64,000 bases of DNA. It comes from Synechococcus sp. UW69. Its GTDB lineage: Bacteria; Cyanobacteriota; Cyanobacteriia; PCC-6307; Cyanobiaceae. The translations under genes were made by a program, and so were the position numbers. Where the stretch lies: positions 62,001 through 126,000 of the forward strand of contig NZ_UCNW01000004.1 in assembly GCF_900474185.1 (NCBI RefSeq). Reading direction: 5' to 3'. How positions within the stretch are numbered: position 1 is the first letter of the stretch; each line of letters begins with the position of its first letter. Positions 19,093 to 28,239 of this stretch are shown here, piece after piece. Below the pieces are notes generated by a model. It made no database searches. It was not told the DNA's origin and saw only the letters and a program-made list of their open reading frames with translations.

Positions 19093-19560
19093 TTGCCTCA
19101 TCCTCTGCTTCCGGATCTCGAAACGCTGGCCACCGACGTGGCCGCCCGCAAAGGCTTTGACCTTTGCGGCATCCAGCTGCTTACTCATATGAGCCCGATG
19201 ACCCTGGAAGTGCAGATCCGCCACAGCAGTGGAGCGGATGTGAGCCTCGACGACTGCGCGGGTTTCAGCGGAATGCTTGGGGATGCCCTTGAGGCCTCCA
19301 CCCTGCTCACTGACGCGTATGTTCTGGAGATCAGCAGTCCCGGAATCGGCGAGCAGCTGTCCAGCGATCGCGATTTTCAAACCTTCCGCGGCTTTCCCAT
19401 CGAGGTCCATCACCGCGACAAGGGCGAGACCGAGCAACGCCTTGAAGGCCTCTTGCTTGAACGCGACGCCGACACGCTGCAGATCAACATTCGCGGGCGA
19501 GTTAAACGAATTCCCCGCGATTGCGTGATCGGTGTCCGCCTCACCAGTCCAAGCAGCTGA
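19093..19560 (+). CDS. rimP: Ribosome maturation factor RimP
   Basis: A 155-residue protein needed for 30S subunit maturation. The two-domain pattern is visible: an N-terminal alpha/beta domain with LEVQIRHSSGADVSLDDC, then the strongly conserved YVLEISSPGIG, and a C-terminal SH3-like domain. The chosen start is a TTG at 19093. It opens the rimP-nusA-ylxR-infB run, the classical bacterial order, so the identity is supported by context as well as sequence. Confidence 0.95.
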   Translation: MPHPLLPDLETLATDVAARKGFDLCGIQLLTHMSPMTLEVQIRHSSGADVSLDDCAGFSGMLGDALEASTLLTDAYVLEISSPGIGEQLSSDRDFQTFRGFPIEVHHRDKGETEQRLEGLLLERDADTLQINIRGRVKRIPRDCVIGVRLTSPSS

Positions 19561-19612
19561 ACCCAGCGTTCACCCCCCTCCAACCGCTCAACCCTTCCCT
19601 TAAACCAACGCG

Positions 19613-21064
19613 ATGGCTCTCGTTCTTCTTCCAGGTCTCACCAATCTGATCGACGACATCAGTGAAGAGAAGAAGCTGCCACCTCAGGTTGTGGAAGCAG
19701 CCCTGCGGGAGGCCCTACTGAAGGGCTATGAGCGCTACCGGCGCACCCTTTACCTCGGGATCAGCGAAGACCCCTTTGACGAGGAGTACTTCAGCAACTT
19801 CGACGTCGGCCTTGACCTGGAAGAGGAGGGATACCGGGTTCTCGCCAGCAAAATCATTGTTGATGAGGTGGAAAGCGAAGACCACCAGATCGCCATTGCC
19901 GAGGTGATGCAGGTGGCTGATGATGCCCAGGTGGGCGACACGGTGGTGCTGGATGTCACCCCGGAGAAGGAGGATTTCGGCCGGATGGCCGCCGCCACCA
20001 CCAAACAGGTGCTGGCCCAGAAACTGCGGGATCAACAGCGCCGCATGATCCAGGAGGAGTTCGCCGATCTGGAGGATCCGGTGCTGACCGCACGGGTGAT
20101 CCGCTTCGAGCGCCAGTCAGTGATCATGGCGGTCAGCTCAGGCCTGGGGCGTCCGGAAGTCGAGGCGGAACTCCCCCGTCGCGATCAGCTGCCCAACGAC
20201 AACTACCGCGCCAACGCCACCTTCAAGGTGTTCCTCAAAGAGGTCAGCGAAGTTCCCCGGCGGGGACCACAGCTTTTCGTCAGCCGCTCCAATGCCGGTT
20301 TGGTGGTCTACCTATTTGAGAACGAAGTTCCCGAAATTCAGGAGGGATCCGTACGGATCGTGGCCGTGGCCCGCGAGGCCAATCCACCCTCCCGTTCGGT
20401 GGGACCCCGCACCAAGGTGGCCGTCGACAGTATCGAGCGTGAAGTCGATCCCGTTGGTGCCTGCATCGGAGCCCGCGGCTCCCGCATTCAGCAGGTGGTG
20501 AACGAACTGCGTGGCGAAAAAATCGACGTCATCCGCTGGTCTCAGGATCCAGGTCAGTACATCGCCAATTCCCTCAGCCCCGCCAGGGTGGACATGGTGC
20601 GCCTCGTTGATCCGATGGGGCAGCATGCCCACGTGCTGGTTCCCCCCGATCAGTTGAGCCTGGCCATCGGCCGTGAAGGCCAGAACGTGCGCCTGGCCGC
20701 CCGACTCACCGGCTGGAAGATCGACATCAAGAACTCCACGGAGTACGACCAGGAAGCTGAGGATGCCGTAGTGGCTGAGTTGATCTCCCAGCGCGAGGAA
20801 GAGGAGGCCCTCCAGCAACAAGCTGAGGAACGCCTGGCCGCCGAACAGGCTGCTCGGGCAGAAGAAGATGCACGCCTGCGGGAGCTGTACCCGCTGCCCG
20901 AGGACGAGGAGGAGTACGGCGAAGAGCAGGCCGAGCAGGAATTCACGGAAGAGGAGCCCGCCGCGGTTGAAGCCGACACTGAAATCGACGCTGAGCCAGA
21001 AGCTGATGCCACGGAGGCTGAGGCTGAGGTGGACGCCGATGCCGACCAGGAGCAGGTCCGGTGA
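19613..21064 (+). CDS. nusA: Transcription elongation/termination factor NusA
   Basis: A 483-residue RNA-polymerase-binding factor controlling pausing, termination and antitermination. Order of domains: N-terminal polymerase-binding domain (residues 1-125), S1 domain (about 130-200), and tandem KH domains marked by CIGARGSRIQQVV and AIGREGQNVRLAARLTGWKIDI (to about 375). The tail from about 385 is a Glu/Ala/Gln-rich, very acidic low-complexity stretch in place of the acidic repeats seen in some bacteria. Its final bases overlap the ylxR start (GTGA). Confidence 0.97.
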   Translation: MALVLLPGLTNLIDDISEEKKLPPQVVEAALREALLKGYERYRRTLYLGISEDPFDEEYFSNFDVGLDLEEEGYRVLASKIIVDEVESEDHQIAIAEVMQVADDAQVGDTVVLDVTPEKEDFGRMAAATTKQVLAQKLRDQQRRMIQEEFADLEDPVLTARVIRFERQSVIMAVSSGLGRPEVEAELPRRDQLPNDNYRANATFKVFLKEVSEVPRRGPQLFVSRSNAGLVVYLFENEVPEIQEGSVRIVAVAREANPPSRSVGPRTKVAVDSIEREVDPVGACIGARGSRIQQVVNELRGEKIDVIRWSQDPGQYIANSLSPARVDMVRLVDPMGQHAHVLVPPDQLSLAIGREGQNVRLAARLTGWKIDIKNSTEYDQEAEDAVVAELISQREEEEALQQQAEERLAAEQAARAEEDARLRELYPLPEDEEEYGEEQAEQEFTEEEPAAVEADTEIDAEPEADATEAEAEVDADADQEQVR

Positions 21065-21339
21065 GTGAGCGCCCCGTCCTGCGTCGCTGCGTGGCCTGCC
21101 GCCAGCTCTTGGATCGCCGCCAACTCTGGAGGGTGATCCGCGACCATCAGGACGGAGTTCTCCTCGATGCAGGGATGGGCCGATCGGCCTATCTCTGTCC
21201 CGAGGAAAACTGCCTTGAGGAGGCAACCCGTCGCAAACGCCTACAGAAAGCCCTGCGTTGTCAGGTGCCCGAAACAGTGCTTGCGGTGTTGAAACAGCGG
21301 CTTATCCAGACCCCTGGTGAATCCGCTGAGGCAGACTGA
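21061..21339 (+). CDS. YlxR family RNA-binding-like protein
   Basis: A 92-residue protein beginning at a GTG that overlaps the nusA stop. RRCVACRQLLDRRQLWRVIR near the N-terminus is the YlxR (DUF448) signature, followed by GRSAYLCPEENCLEEATRRKRLQKAL. The family is found between nusA and infB in most bacteria and is thought to bind nucleic acid; some members have been reported as nucleoid-associated regulators. The position between nusA and infB is exactly as expected. Confidence 0.93.
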   Translation: MSERPVLRRCVACRQLLDRRQLWRVIRDHQDGVLLDAGMGRSAYLCPEENCLEEATRRKRLQKALRCQVPETVLAVLKQRLIQTPGESAEAD

Positions 21340-21408
21340 ACATTGGCCCCACTGTGTGAGTGGCCACCGCGGCATTCCATGCCCGGACCGATCGGAGACC
21401 CGAACTGA

Positions 21409-24400
21409 ATGACCAGCAGCGGCAAAGTCAGAATTTACGAGCTGTCCAAGGACCTCGGCCTTGAGAACAAGGACGTGTTGGACGCGGCTGAAAAGCTGTC
21501 GATCGCTGCGAAGAGCCACAGCAGCTCGATCAGCGACGCTGAAGCCGGCAAGATTCGTTCACTCCTCGTCAAGGGCGGGAACGGTGCGAAGCCCGCTGCT
21601 GCTGCGCCTGCCAAGCCCGCACCAGGGAAAGCAATCCTGTCGGTGAAAAAGGCAGCCCCTGCCGCACCAAGCAAGCCCACACCGGCCGTGAGCAAGCCTG
21701 TGGCAGCCAAGCCTCAGGTGGCTCCCACGCCGCAAGCACCCCCGAAACCACCGGCAGCCACAACGCCGAAACCGATCATCAGCAAGCCCACGCCGGCCCC
21801 CGCAAAAGCGTCGGCGCCCCCGGCACGGCCTGCTGCCCCTCAAAAACCGCCGGCAGCGCCTTCGCGACCCACGGCTTCAAAGCCCGTGCCTCGGCCTGCA
21901 GCCTCACCCGCGCCGCGAGCAGCCTCAAAGCCCCAGCCCGTCAGCAAACCGCCAGCGACCAAACCGGAGCTGGTGAGCAAGCCCAAGGCTGCCGCCAAAC
22001 CAACAGCACCCACCCCGGCTCGGCCAACGCCCCGTCCCGCTGGGGCTGGAAGTCCCGCGCGCCCCACCCCAGGCCAGGGCCAGCAAAAACCACAGATCAT
22101 CCGCGCAGGAGCCCCGACACGACCGGGTGCACCAACCCGTGCTGGAGCCCCCAGCAAGCCCGGAGCCCCATCACGCCCCACCCCCAAGCCCGAACTGGTG
22201 GGTAAACCCGTGCCGCGTCGCCCTGCTGGCACCGGCGTTCCCCAACGCCAGGGGGGACCGAGCAGACCGGGAACCCCCACCCGACAAAGTCGACCAGGGA
22301 TGCCCCCACGCAGTGGCAACACCCTGGAACTGGTTGGGAAACCGATTCGTCGCGACGGCAGCACTACCGGCAGCGGACGTCCGGGTGCTCCCACCCGTCC
22401 AGGAGCTCCTGGGCGTCCAGGAATGCCCGCTGGAATGCGCAAACCGGTGGCTCCCGGTGAGCTCATGCAGCTGCAGAAGCCGGTCGGCCGACCGACGGCA
22501 CCGGCCCCCCGCCGTCCCGACGCACCGACCAAAGCCGGTGCAGGGACAGCCACACCCCCCGTGGCACGTCCGACCGCTCCATCGGCACCACGTCGTCCGA
22601 GCTTCCGTCCTGGCGGTCCTGGTGGCCAGCGACGTCCCGGTCGGCCGGATTGGGATGACAGCGCCAAGCTGGAAGCCCTGCGCAGCCGCTCGCCGCAGAA
22701 GCAGCGCCAGAAGGTCCACATCATCGGAGAAAACGATGATTCGCTAGCGGCACAGACCGGCGGCTTCGCCGGGGAACAGGAGAACATGGTTCTCTCGGCG
22801 AGCCTGGCTCGTCCCTCAAAACCCAAATTGCAGCAGCGCACGGCACCCAAGCCGGTAGCGGCGATGCGCAAGCGCAAGAAGGAAACCGCCCGTCAGCGCC
22901 AGCGTCGGCGTGCCATGGAGCTGCGGGCAGCCCGGGAAGCCAAGCAGGTGCGGCCCGAAATGATCGTGGTGCCGGAGGACAACCTCACGGTGCAGGAACT
23001 GGCCGACATGCTGAGCGTCGAAAGCTCGGAGATCATCAAATCCCTGTTCTTCAAGGGGGTCATCGCCACGGTCACCCAGACCCTGGATATGCCGACGATC
23101 GAGGCCGTGGCCGAGGAATTCGGTGTGCCAGTGCTCCAGGACGACGTGGAGGAGGCTGCCAAGAAGACCGTCGAAATGATCGAGGAAGCCGACAAGGCTC
23201 ATCTGATCCGACGTCCTCCCGTGGTGACGGTCATGGGCCATGTCGACCACGGCAAAACCAGCCTGCTGGATGCCATCCGCCAGGCCCGCGTCGCTGCGGG
23301 AGAGGCCGGAGGCATCACCCAGCACATCGGTGCTTATCAGGTTGAGGTTGAGCACAACAACGAGCCGCGAAAACTCACCTTCCTGGACACCCCGGGCCAC
23401 GCAGCGTTCACCGCCATGCGGGCTCGCGGCACCAAGGTGACGGATGTGGCTGTGCTGGTGGTGGCTGCTGATGACGGCGTCCGCCCTCAAACCCTTGAAG
23501 CCATCAGCCATGCACGGGCTGCTGAAGTGCCGATCGTGGTGGCGATCAACAAAATCGACAAAGAGGGTTCATCTCCCGAGCGGGTCAAACAGGAGCTGTC
23601 CGAACAAAACCTGCTGGCGGAAGACTGGGGCGGCGATGTGGTGATGGTGCCGGTGAGCGCCATCAAGGGCGAGAACATCGACAAACTGCTGGAGATGCTG
23701 CTGCTGGTTACCGAAGTGGAAGACCTGCAGGCCAATCCAGATCGTCTGGCCCGCGGCACCGTGATCGAGGCACACCTCGACAAAGCGAAAGGCCCCGTGG
23801 CCACGCTGCTGGTACAGAACGGCACCCTCAAGACCGGCGACGTGGTCGCCGCTGGTCCGGTGCTTGGCAAGGTGCGCGCCATGGTGGACGACAACCGTCA
23901 ACGGCTGAAGTCGGCCGGTCCCTCCTTCGCCGTGGAGGCCCTGGGCTTCAGCGAGGTCCCCACAGCCGGTGATGAGTTTGAGGTATATCCAGACGAGAAG
24001 TCGGCCCGGGCTGTTGTGGGCGATCGTGCCTCCGATGCCCGTGCCACACGTCTCGCCCAACAGATGGCATCGCGACGGGTCTCGCTCACGGCCATGTCCG
24101 GTCAAGCGAATGACGGCGAGCTCAAGGAACTCAACCTGATTCTCAAGGCAGATGTTCAGGGCTCTGTGGAAGCCATCCTCGGATCGCTCGAACAGCTGCC
24201 CAAAGATGAGGTTCAGGTGCGTGTGCTCCTGTCTGCACCCGGTGAGATCACAGAAACAGACGTGGATCTGGCCGCCGCATCCGGCGCTGTGATCGTGGGC
24301 TTCAACACCTCCATGGCCTCCGGAGCCAAGAAGGCCGCAGATGCCACCGGGGTGGACGTCCGCGATTACGACGTGATCTACAAGCTTCTGGAGGACATCC

Positions 24401-24738
24401 AGATGGCAATGGAAGGTCTACTGGAGCCGGAGCTGGTGGAAGAAGCCCTGGGCGAAGCCGAGGTGCGCGCTGTGTTCACCATCGGCAAAAGTGCCGTTGC
24501 CGGTTGTTATGTCAACACTGGCAAGCTGCATCGCAACTGCCGGGTGCGGGTACATCGCGGGAAACAGGTGGTCTACGAGGGCGACCTCGACTCCCTGCGT
24601 CGCAACAAGGACGACGTCAAGGAAGTGGCCACAGGCTTCGAATGCGGTGTCGGCACCGATCGGTTCGCCAATTGGGAAGAAGGCGATCGCATTGAAGCCT
24701 TCAAGATGGTCACCCAACGTCGCAAACTCACCACCTGA
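21409..24738 (+). CDS. infB: Translation initiation factor IF-2
   Basis: The 1109-residue GTPase that places initiator tRNA on the ribosome. The C-terminal half is canonical: GHVDHGKT at residue 610 (G1), DTPGHAAF (G3), NKID (G4) and SAIKGEN (G5), then domains II-IV. Residues about 60-420 are a very long Pro/Ala/Lys/Arg/Gly-rich linker with repeating SKPxxP and RPGxPxR units and recurring ELVGKP blocks, typical of cyanobacterial IF-2 but at the long end. An N-terminal IF2_N-like segment ([19 protein letters not shown]) starts the protein. Confidence 0.97.
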   Translation: MTSSGKVRIYELSKDLGLENKDVLDAAEKLSIAAKSHSSSISDAEAGKIRSLLVKGGNGAKPAAAAPAKPAPGKAILSVKKAAPAAPSKPTPAVSKPVAAKPQVAPTPQAPPKPPAATTPKPIISKPTPAPAKASAPPARPAAPQKPPAAPSRPTASKPVPRPAASPAPRAASKPQPVSKPPATKPELVSKPKAAAKPTAPTPARPTPRPAGAGSPARPTPGQGQQKPQIIRAGAPTRPGAPTRAGAPSKPGAPSRPTPKPELVGKPVPRRPAGTGVPQRQGGPSRPGTPTRQSRPGMPPRSGNTLELVGKPIRRDGSTTGSGRPGAPTRPGAPGRPGMPAGMRKPVAPGELMQLQKPVGRPTAPAPRRPDAPTKAGAGTATPPVARPTAPSAPRRPSFRPGGPGGQRRPGRPDWDDSAKLEALRSRSPQKQRQKVHIIGENDDSLAAQTGGFAGEQENMVLSASLARPSKPKLQQRTAPKPVAAMRKRKKETARQRQRRRAMELRAAREAKQVRPEMIVVPEDNLTVQELADMLSVESSEIIKSLFFKGVIATVTQTLDMPTIEAVAEEFGVPVLQDDVEEAAKKTVEMIEEADKAHLIRRPPVVTVMGHVDHGKTSLLDAIRQARVAAGEAGGITQHIGAYQVEVEHNNEPRKLTFLDTPGHAAFTAMRARGTKVTDVAVLVVAADDGVRPQTLEAISHARAAEVPIVVAINKIDKEGSSPERVKQELSEQNLLAEDWGGDVVMVPVSAIKGENIDKLLEMLLLVTEVEDLQANPDRLARGTVIEAHLDKAKGPVATLLVQNGTLKTGDVVAAGPVLGKVRAMVDDNRQRLKSAGPSFAVEALGFSEVPTAGDEFEVYPDEKSARAVVGDRASDARATRLAQQMASRRVSLTAMSGQANDGELKELNLILKADVQGSVEAILGSLEQLPKDEVQVRVLLSAPGEITETDVDLAAASGAVIVGFNTSMASGAKKAADATGVDVRDYDVIYKLLEDIQMAMEGLLEPELVEEALGEAEVRAVFTIGKSAVAGCYVNTGKLHRNCRVRVHRGKQVVYEGDLDSLRRNKDDVKEVATGFECGVGTDRFANWEEGDRIEAFKMVTQRRKLTT

Positions 24739-24752
24739 CCCCGCAAGCGATC

Positions 24753-26192
24753 GTGCAGCCCCGCAGCGAGCCACTGCTCTGGCTTCAGTGCCTGGCTCTT
24801 GGAGCCATCCCACTGGAACTGCTGGTGATCCGCCTGGTTCTAGCCGGCGCGGATCCGGGACCTGTGCCTGGTGTGGAGCGATTTCTGATCTGGGGCGTCG
24901 GGGTGCTGGCTCCGACTGTGGCGTTATGGCGGCGCCCCGCCGACTGGGGATCACTGCTGCTGGTGCGTCAGCCGCTGGCCAGCCGCAGCAGCGATCAACT
25001 CCGCATCAGTGCATCGCAAAGCGGTCTCAGCAGCCGCATTGCTGTAGTAGTGGCGGCGGTCATCCTGCTGCCCACCCTCTGGTGGCTCGATGATTCAGCA
25101 GTGCTGGTGAATGAATTTTCTCCGGTTTCGGGCCAGTCCCGCCTCGTCAGCCTGTTGCTTGTCAGTCCGCTGCTGGCGCTGATCGTCTGGCAGTTGCAGC
25201 AGTTGGTTCAAGCCGCAGCGGTCTTGGTTGGTTCGGCAACAACAATTGCGGCTGCTGATTCAACCTTCCGGGCTGAAGCTGTTGCAACGCAACGCACCAG
25301 CCTTGGCCTGCAGCTGCTCAACCTCCCCGCCCTGGACTGGCCGGAGGCTCAGGTAGACCCAAGCACTGAAGGCATTGTTGAGGAGGCGGACGTCGACGCG
25401 CCAGCCGTTGCTGAAGACAGCCAAGACCAGGACAAAGGCGAAACCGATCCGTCCAACAACGAGATTCCCGACAAAACCATCGACACGGACCCCGCGGAGC
25501 CGGAGACGAATGACGGCGCTGAAAACAAGAGCACCGAACAAGAGAGCACAGACATCAACCGGGGGATTCATCAGGACTCTGTTGAAACCGAAGCCAACGA
25601 CACGGATCAAGCCGTTGAGGTGGCGGACGTCGACGCATCAGCCAGTGATGGCGTCGACCGAGACATCGACGCATCTGAAACGGAAATCGATCAACCAAAC
25701 AACGAGATTCCCGACGAAGCCATCGACGCGGAACCCGCGGAGCCGGAGACGGATGACGGCGCTGAAAATGAGACCACCGTTCAAGACAGCACAGACATCA
25801 ACCGGGGGATGCCTGAGGACTCTGATGAGCTTGAGGCTGAAGAGCTGAAGCTCGACAACGACGACATGAACGACAGCAGCAACTCCGCCCTGGATATCGA
25901 CAGTGCTGAAGAAGAGGCTGCTGAAGACGACGTTGAGAGTGAAGCCGGTTCAGAAGAGAACGCCAACCCATCGGCTTCGCCTGAATCAGTCACCACTGCT
26001 GCCGCTCCTGTCCCGGTCGAACCAGAGCAGCCCGGTGAAGAGGAGGAGGGCACCGCCTTGGATCCCGAAATCAGCCAATTCGACACTGTCGCCAGCGGAA
26101 GCACGGAAGGCCATCGTGAACAGGCCGAGCCCAGCGGAGGCAAAGAGAGCGAACCAGAGCAGTCGTCGGAGCCCCCGCCAGGGAGTCTGTGA
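24753..26192 (+). CDS. Low-complexity-tail membrane protein
   Basis: A 479-residue protein from a GTG start 15 bases after infB. Residues 1-160 hold several hydrophobic segments (about 9-30, 42-60, 92-110, 122-150), consistent with an integral membrane domain. From about residue 205 the chain is a highly acidic Asp/Glu/Pro/Ser/Thr tail, partly built from a tandem duplication of about 80 residues. The NCBI name low-complexity tail membrane protein fits the architecture, but function is unknown. The last 207 bases are antisense to a DUF3493 gene, so the true extent of the tail deserves doubt. Confidence 0.7.
   Translation: MQPRSEPLLWLQCLALGAIPLELLVIRLVLAGADPGPVPGVERFLIWGVGVLAPTVALWRRPADWGSLLLVRQPLASRSSDQLRISASQSGLSSRIAVVVAAVILLPTLWWLDDSAVLVNEFSPVSGQSRLVSLLLVSPLLALIVWQLQQLVQAAAVLVGSATTIAAADSTFRAEAVATQRTSLGLQLLNLPALDWPEAQVDPSTEGIVEEADVDAPAVAEDSQDQDKGETDPSNNEIPDKTIDTDPAEPETNDGAENKSTEQESTDINRGIHQDSVETEANDTDQAVEVADVDASASDGVDRDIDASETEIDQPNNEIPDEAIDAEPAEPETDDGAENETTVQDSTDINRGMPEDSDELEAEELKLDNDDMNDSSNSALDIDSAEEEAAEDDVESEAGSEENANPSASPESVTTAAAPVPVEPEQPGEEEEGTALDPEISQFDTVASGSTEGHREQAEPSGGKESEPEQSSEPPPGSL
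25381..25857 (+). repeat. Imperfect tandem duplication of about 240 bp inside the acidic tail gene
   Basis: Two adjacent, similar copies lie at about 25381-25620 and 25621-25857. Anchors are GCGGACGTCGACGC at 25386 and again at 25623, and AACAACGAGATTCCCGAC at 25455 and again at 25698, giving offsets of 237 and 243 bases. Both units encode the same order of blocks: a DVDA segment, NNEIPD, then PAEPETxDGAEN, then STDINRG. The copies keep frame but differ by substitutions and small in-frame indels. Confidence 0.85.
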
Positions 26193-26258
26193 CTCTTTGA
26201 GCAATCGCTCCCGCAAAGCGGGATCCAGGCTGGATTTTGAGCGCTGATTGTCGGACAA
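25986..26258 (-). CDS. DUF3493 family small membrane protein
   Basis: A 90-residue frame read opposite to the 3-prime end of the low-complexity-tail gene. The sequence has LDPALRERLLKESQTPWRGL followed by two membrane segments (about residues 34-53 and 64-79) and ends LLWFDRDR, matching what I know of the cyanobacterial and plastid DUF3493 family. The start is a TTG at 26256-26258. A protein-like composition, two clean helices and a family match make it unlikely to be a shadow of the opposite strand. Function is not established. Confidence 0.75.
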   Translation of the reverse strand: MSDNQRSKSSLDPALRERLLKESQTPWRGLRRLLWFALFASAGLGLFTMAFRASAGDSVELADFGIQGGALLLFTGLLWFDRDRSGSSGD

Positions 26259-26299
26259 ACGTCCCCGTGGGAATCAGAGCAAATGTTAAATTGCTGATG

Positions 26300-26374
<75 letters not shown>

Positions 26375-26406
26375 TCACTTCATGTTCACAGTGGTTTAAG
26401 CACTGG

Positions 26407-26436
26407 TTGACGTCGATTCTTTATTGGCTCTCTAAT
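26407..26436 (+). promoter_or_regulatory. Candidate sigma-70-type promoter
   Basis: TTGACG (26407-26412) and TCTAAT (26431-26436) lie 18 bases apart in an AT-rich stretch just after tRNA-Thr. Each differs from consensus by one base. It could serve the bestrophin-sdhCAB run, leaving a leader of about 180 bases, or a small RNA. This is pattern matching only. Confidence 0.35.
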
Positions 26437-26623
26437 AATTTGAGCCCATGAAATGGTCACAACACAACAGAATGCGTAGCCTCACGAACTAATTAGTAAT
26501 TACAAAGTGAAGTAAGGGTTGCAATAACAAGCTGATTACAAGCACCGTTGCCACCAATGGGATCAACCAGCGAATACGACGGGACGAGACGCGCACGTCC
26601 GGCTTCCTAGAACTCCACGCAAG
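26437..26623 (+). other. AT-rich leader region before the bestrophin gene
   Basis: About 190 bases, visibly AT-richer than the surroundings, between the candidate promoter and the bestrophin ATG. It contains a 14-codon open frame (26448-26492, starting MKWSQHNRM) and the near-palindromic AATTAGTAATT after it. No riboswitch or RNA family is recognised. Confidence 0.3.
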
Positions 26624-27613
26624 ATGGCAACGTCAATACTTGAAAACCAGCGCTGTGCACGTTCTGTGATGCTTCCCTCAAGAGGCGTGGTCTTCGAAAC
26701 AGGCAGCTACGGGGACCCGGCCGCTACCAACCAACGCGACTACTGGCGGGTGGCGTTCCAACTCGTGAAACGGGCGAAATTCGATCTGGGGATGCTGGTG
26801 CTGATGAGTGCTGTGCTGATCCCGCTCGACATTCACCTCAAAGATTGGTTGCTGAGCACGAAGGCCGTGGCTGTTCTCGGCATCGCCATGTCGATCTTCA
26901 TCGGTTTCCGCAACACCCAAGCCATCAGCCGTTGGTGGGAGGCGCGAACACTGTGGGGATCCGTTGTGAACAAAAGCCGCTGTTGGGCCGACGGCCTACG
27001 CGGATTGCTAAGTAAGCAGCAATGGCAAAGTGCACGAACACAGCACTTGGTGCAGCTTCAGGTCGCCATTGCCTGGCAACTGAACTTTGAATTGCGCAAC
27101 TTCTGGCACCCTGATCTCCAGTTGATGCGCCAACAGCTGCTGCATCAGCTCGCTCTCCCCGTCAACAGCACAGTTCGGAGCCTGTCGGCTCAACGGGCGA
27201 TGGCCATTCAGCAGCTGGCTGAGGAGCAGTGGATTAGCGAGCGGGGTCGCATTCATTTGCTGGAGATCAGTGATGCCATGACCGATGCCGTTGGTGGTCT
27301 CGAACGGATCCGCAACACCCCGATTCCACCGCCTTACGACCTCTTCGTTCGTGTGATCAATTGGGTGTTCGGAACGCAGCTGCTGCTCTCATTCGAAAGC
27401 CAAGGTTCACCGATTACCGGAATCCTGCTCTTTTTCGGCTTCTTGATTGCTGAGCGGATTGGCGCCTACGTGGAAGGGCCTTTTGATCAAGATGGCAGCA
27501 GCTTTTCGATGCCGCTGAATACGATCTGTGTGGGAATCAGTGAAGACTTGATGCCTAGTGAACTCGACTACGGCAGGTATCGTCCCAGCCGGAATCCTGT
27601 GTTTTGGAACTGA
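26624..27613 (+). CDS. Bestrophin-family ion channel protein
   Basis: A 329-residue bestrophin-like (UPF0187) membrane protein. The N-terminal RDYWRVAFQLVKRAKFDLG leads into the helical region; IFIGFRNTQAISRWWEARTLWG is the conserved pore-side segment of the family, and the C-terminal ERIGAYVEGPFDQDG resembles the conserved acidic gate region. Bacterial and chloroplast bestrophins form pentameric anion or cation channels; the ion here is not known. In algae and plants, relatives act at the thylakoid, which suggests but does not prove a role in ion balance or inorganic carbon supply. Its stop overlaps the sdhC start. Confidence 0.88.
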   Translation: MATSILENQRCARSVMLPSRGVVFETGSYGDPAATNQRDYWRVAFQLVKRAKFDLGMLVLMSAVLIPLDIHLKDWLLSTKAVAVLGIAMSIFIGFRNTQAISRWWEARTLWGSVVNKSRCWADGLRGLLSKQQWQSARTQHLVQLQVAIAWQLNFELRNFWHPDLQLMRQQLLHQLALPVNSTVRSLSAQRAMAIQQLAEEQWISERGRIHLLEISDAMTDAVGGLERIRNTPIPPPYDLFVRVINWVFGTQLLLSFESQGSPITGILLFFGFLIAERIGAYVEGPFDQDGSSFSMPLNTICVGISEDLMPSELDYGRYRPSRNPVFWN

Positions 27614-28239
27614 TGCAGGCCCCCAACCCGATGCGTATCGGATCAGCCCTGAGTGGGTTGCTGCTGGTGCTGTTTCTGGTCGTGCATCTGGCCGGTTTGT
27701 TGCCAGCGCTGATCGCACCGGTGCAGTTCAAGAACTACGCCACGGCCCTGCATCACCAGCCATGGCTGCCGGTGTTGGAGGCCGGCCTGGCCGCCACCGC
27801 AGCCGTGCATCTGAGCTTCACCATCGTCAAAACGCTGCGAAATCGAGGTGCTGGAAATACAGCTGCGCTGCGCAGCCGTCGTGGTCGACCGCTCGCGGCT
27901 CTCGCCAGCCGCAGCAAAGTCGCTGCAGGAATCATCACGCTGGGATTCCTAACCCTGCACCTGCAGCAATTGCGTTGGCCCCGTCCTGCAGACGGATTGG
28001 AGAGAGAGGCATTGCTGCAGGTGCTGCAGCAACCGATCAGCCTGATTGTTTATGCCGCCGGAAGCCTGGCCATCGGGCTGCACCTTCTGCACGGTGCTGA
28101 GGCAGCACATCGCAACCTGGGGCTGCTGACCCCGGTTAATGGCCCCAGCATCCGCTGGGGGGGGCGCCTGCTGGCGTCTGTCATCGGAGGAGGCTTCCTG
28201 CTGATCAGCCTGGGACTGGCCCTCGGAGGATTGGCATGA
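27613..28239 (+). CDS. sdhC: Succinate dehydrogenase cytochrome b subunit
   Basis: Membrane anchor of succinate dehydrogenase, of the Bacillus/epsilon-proteobacterial kind: one larger polypeptide of 208 residues with five hydrophobic helices. The heme-ligand-like histidines lie in VVHLAG, VHLSFT, LTLHLQQ and [10 protein letters not shown]. The frame is open to a TTG at 27604, but the ATG at 27613 that overlaps the bestrophin TGA (TGATG) is the better start. It is followed with a 4-base overlap by sdhA. A di-heme b558-type anchor usually pairs with menaquinone-linked enzymes; the quinone here would be plastoquinone, by inference. Confidence 0.88.
   Translation: MQAPNPMRIGSALSGLLLVLFLVVHLAGLLPALIAPVQFKNYATALHHQPWLPVLEAGLAATAAVHLSFTIVKTLRNRGAGNTAALRSRRGRPLAALASRSKVAAGIITLGFLTLHLQQLRWPRPADGLEREALLQVLQQPISLIVYAAGSLAIGLHLLHGAEAAHRNLGLLTPVNGPSIRWGGRLLASVIGGGFLLISLGLALGGLA

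Noticed and set aside
21570-22660. Possible repeat array or CRISPR-like pattern in infB
   Set aside because: The repetition is codon-level Pro/Ala/Arg/Gly low complexity within a coding frame, without constant repeats or spacers. No CRISPR array was seen anywhere.
21840-22877. 345-codon Arg/Gly-rich minus-strand frame opposite infB
   Set aside because: Arises from the Pro/Ala/Lys repeats of the IF-2 linker read backwards.
26493-26623. Riboswitch or attachment site after tRNA-Thr
   Set aside because: No conserved RNA core is recognised, and no copy of the tRNA 3-prime end was found in the following sequence by eye.
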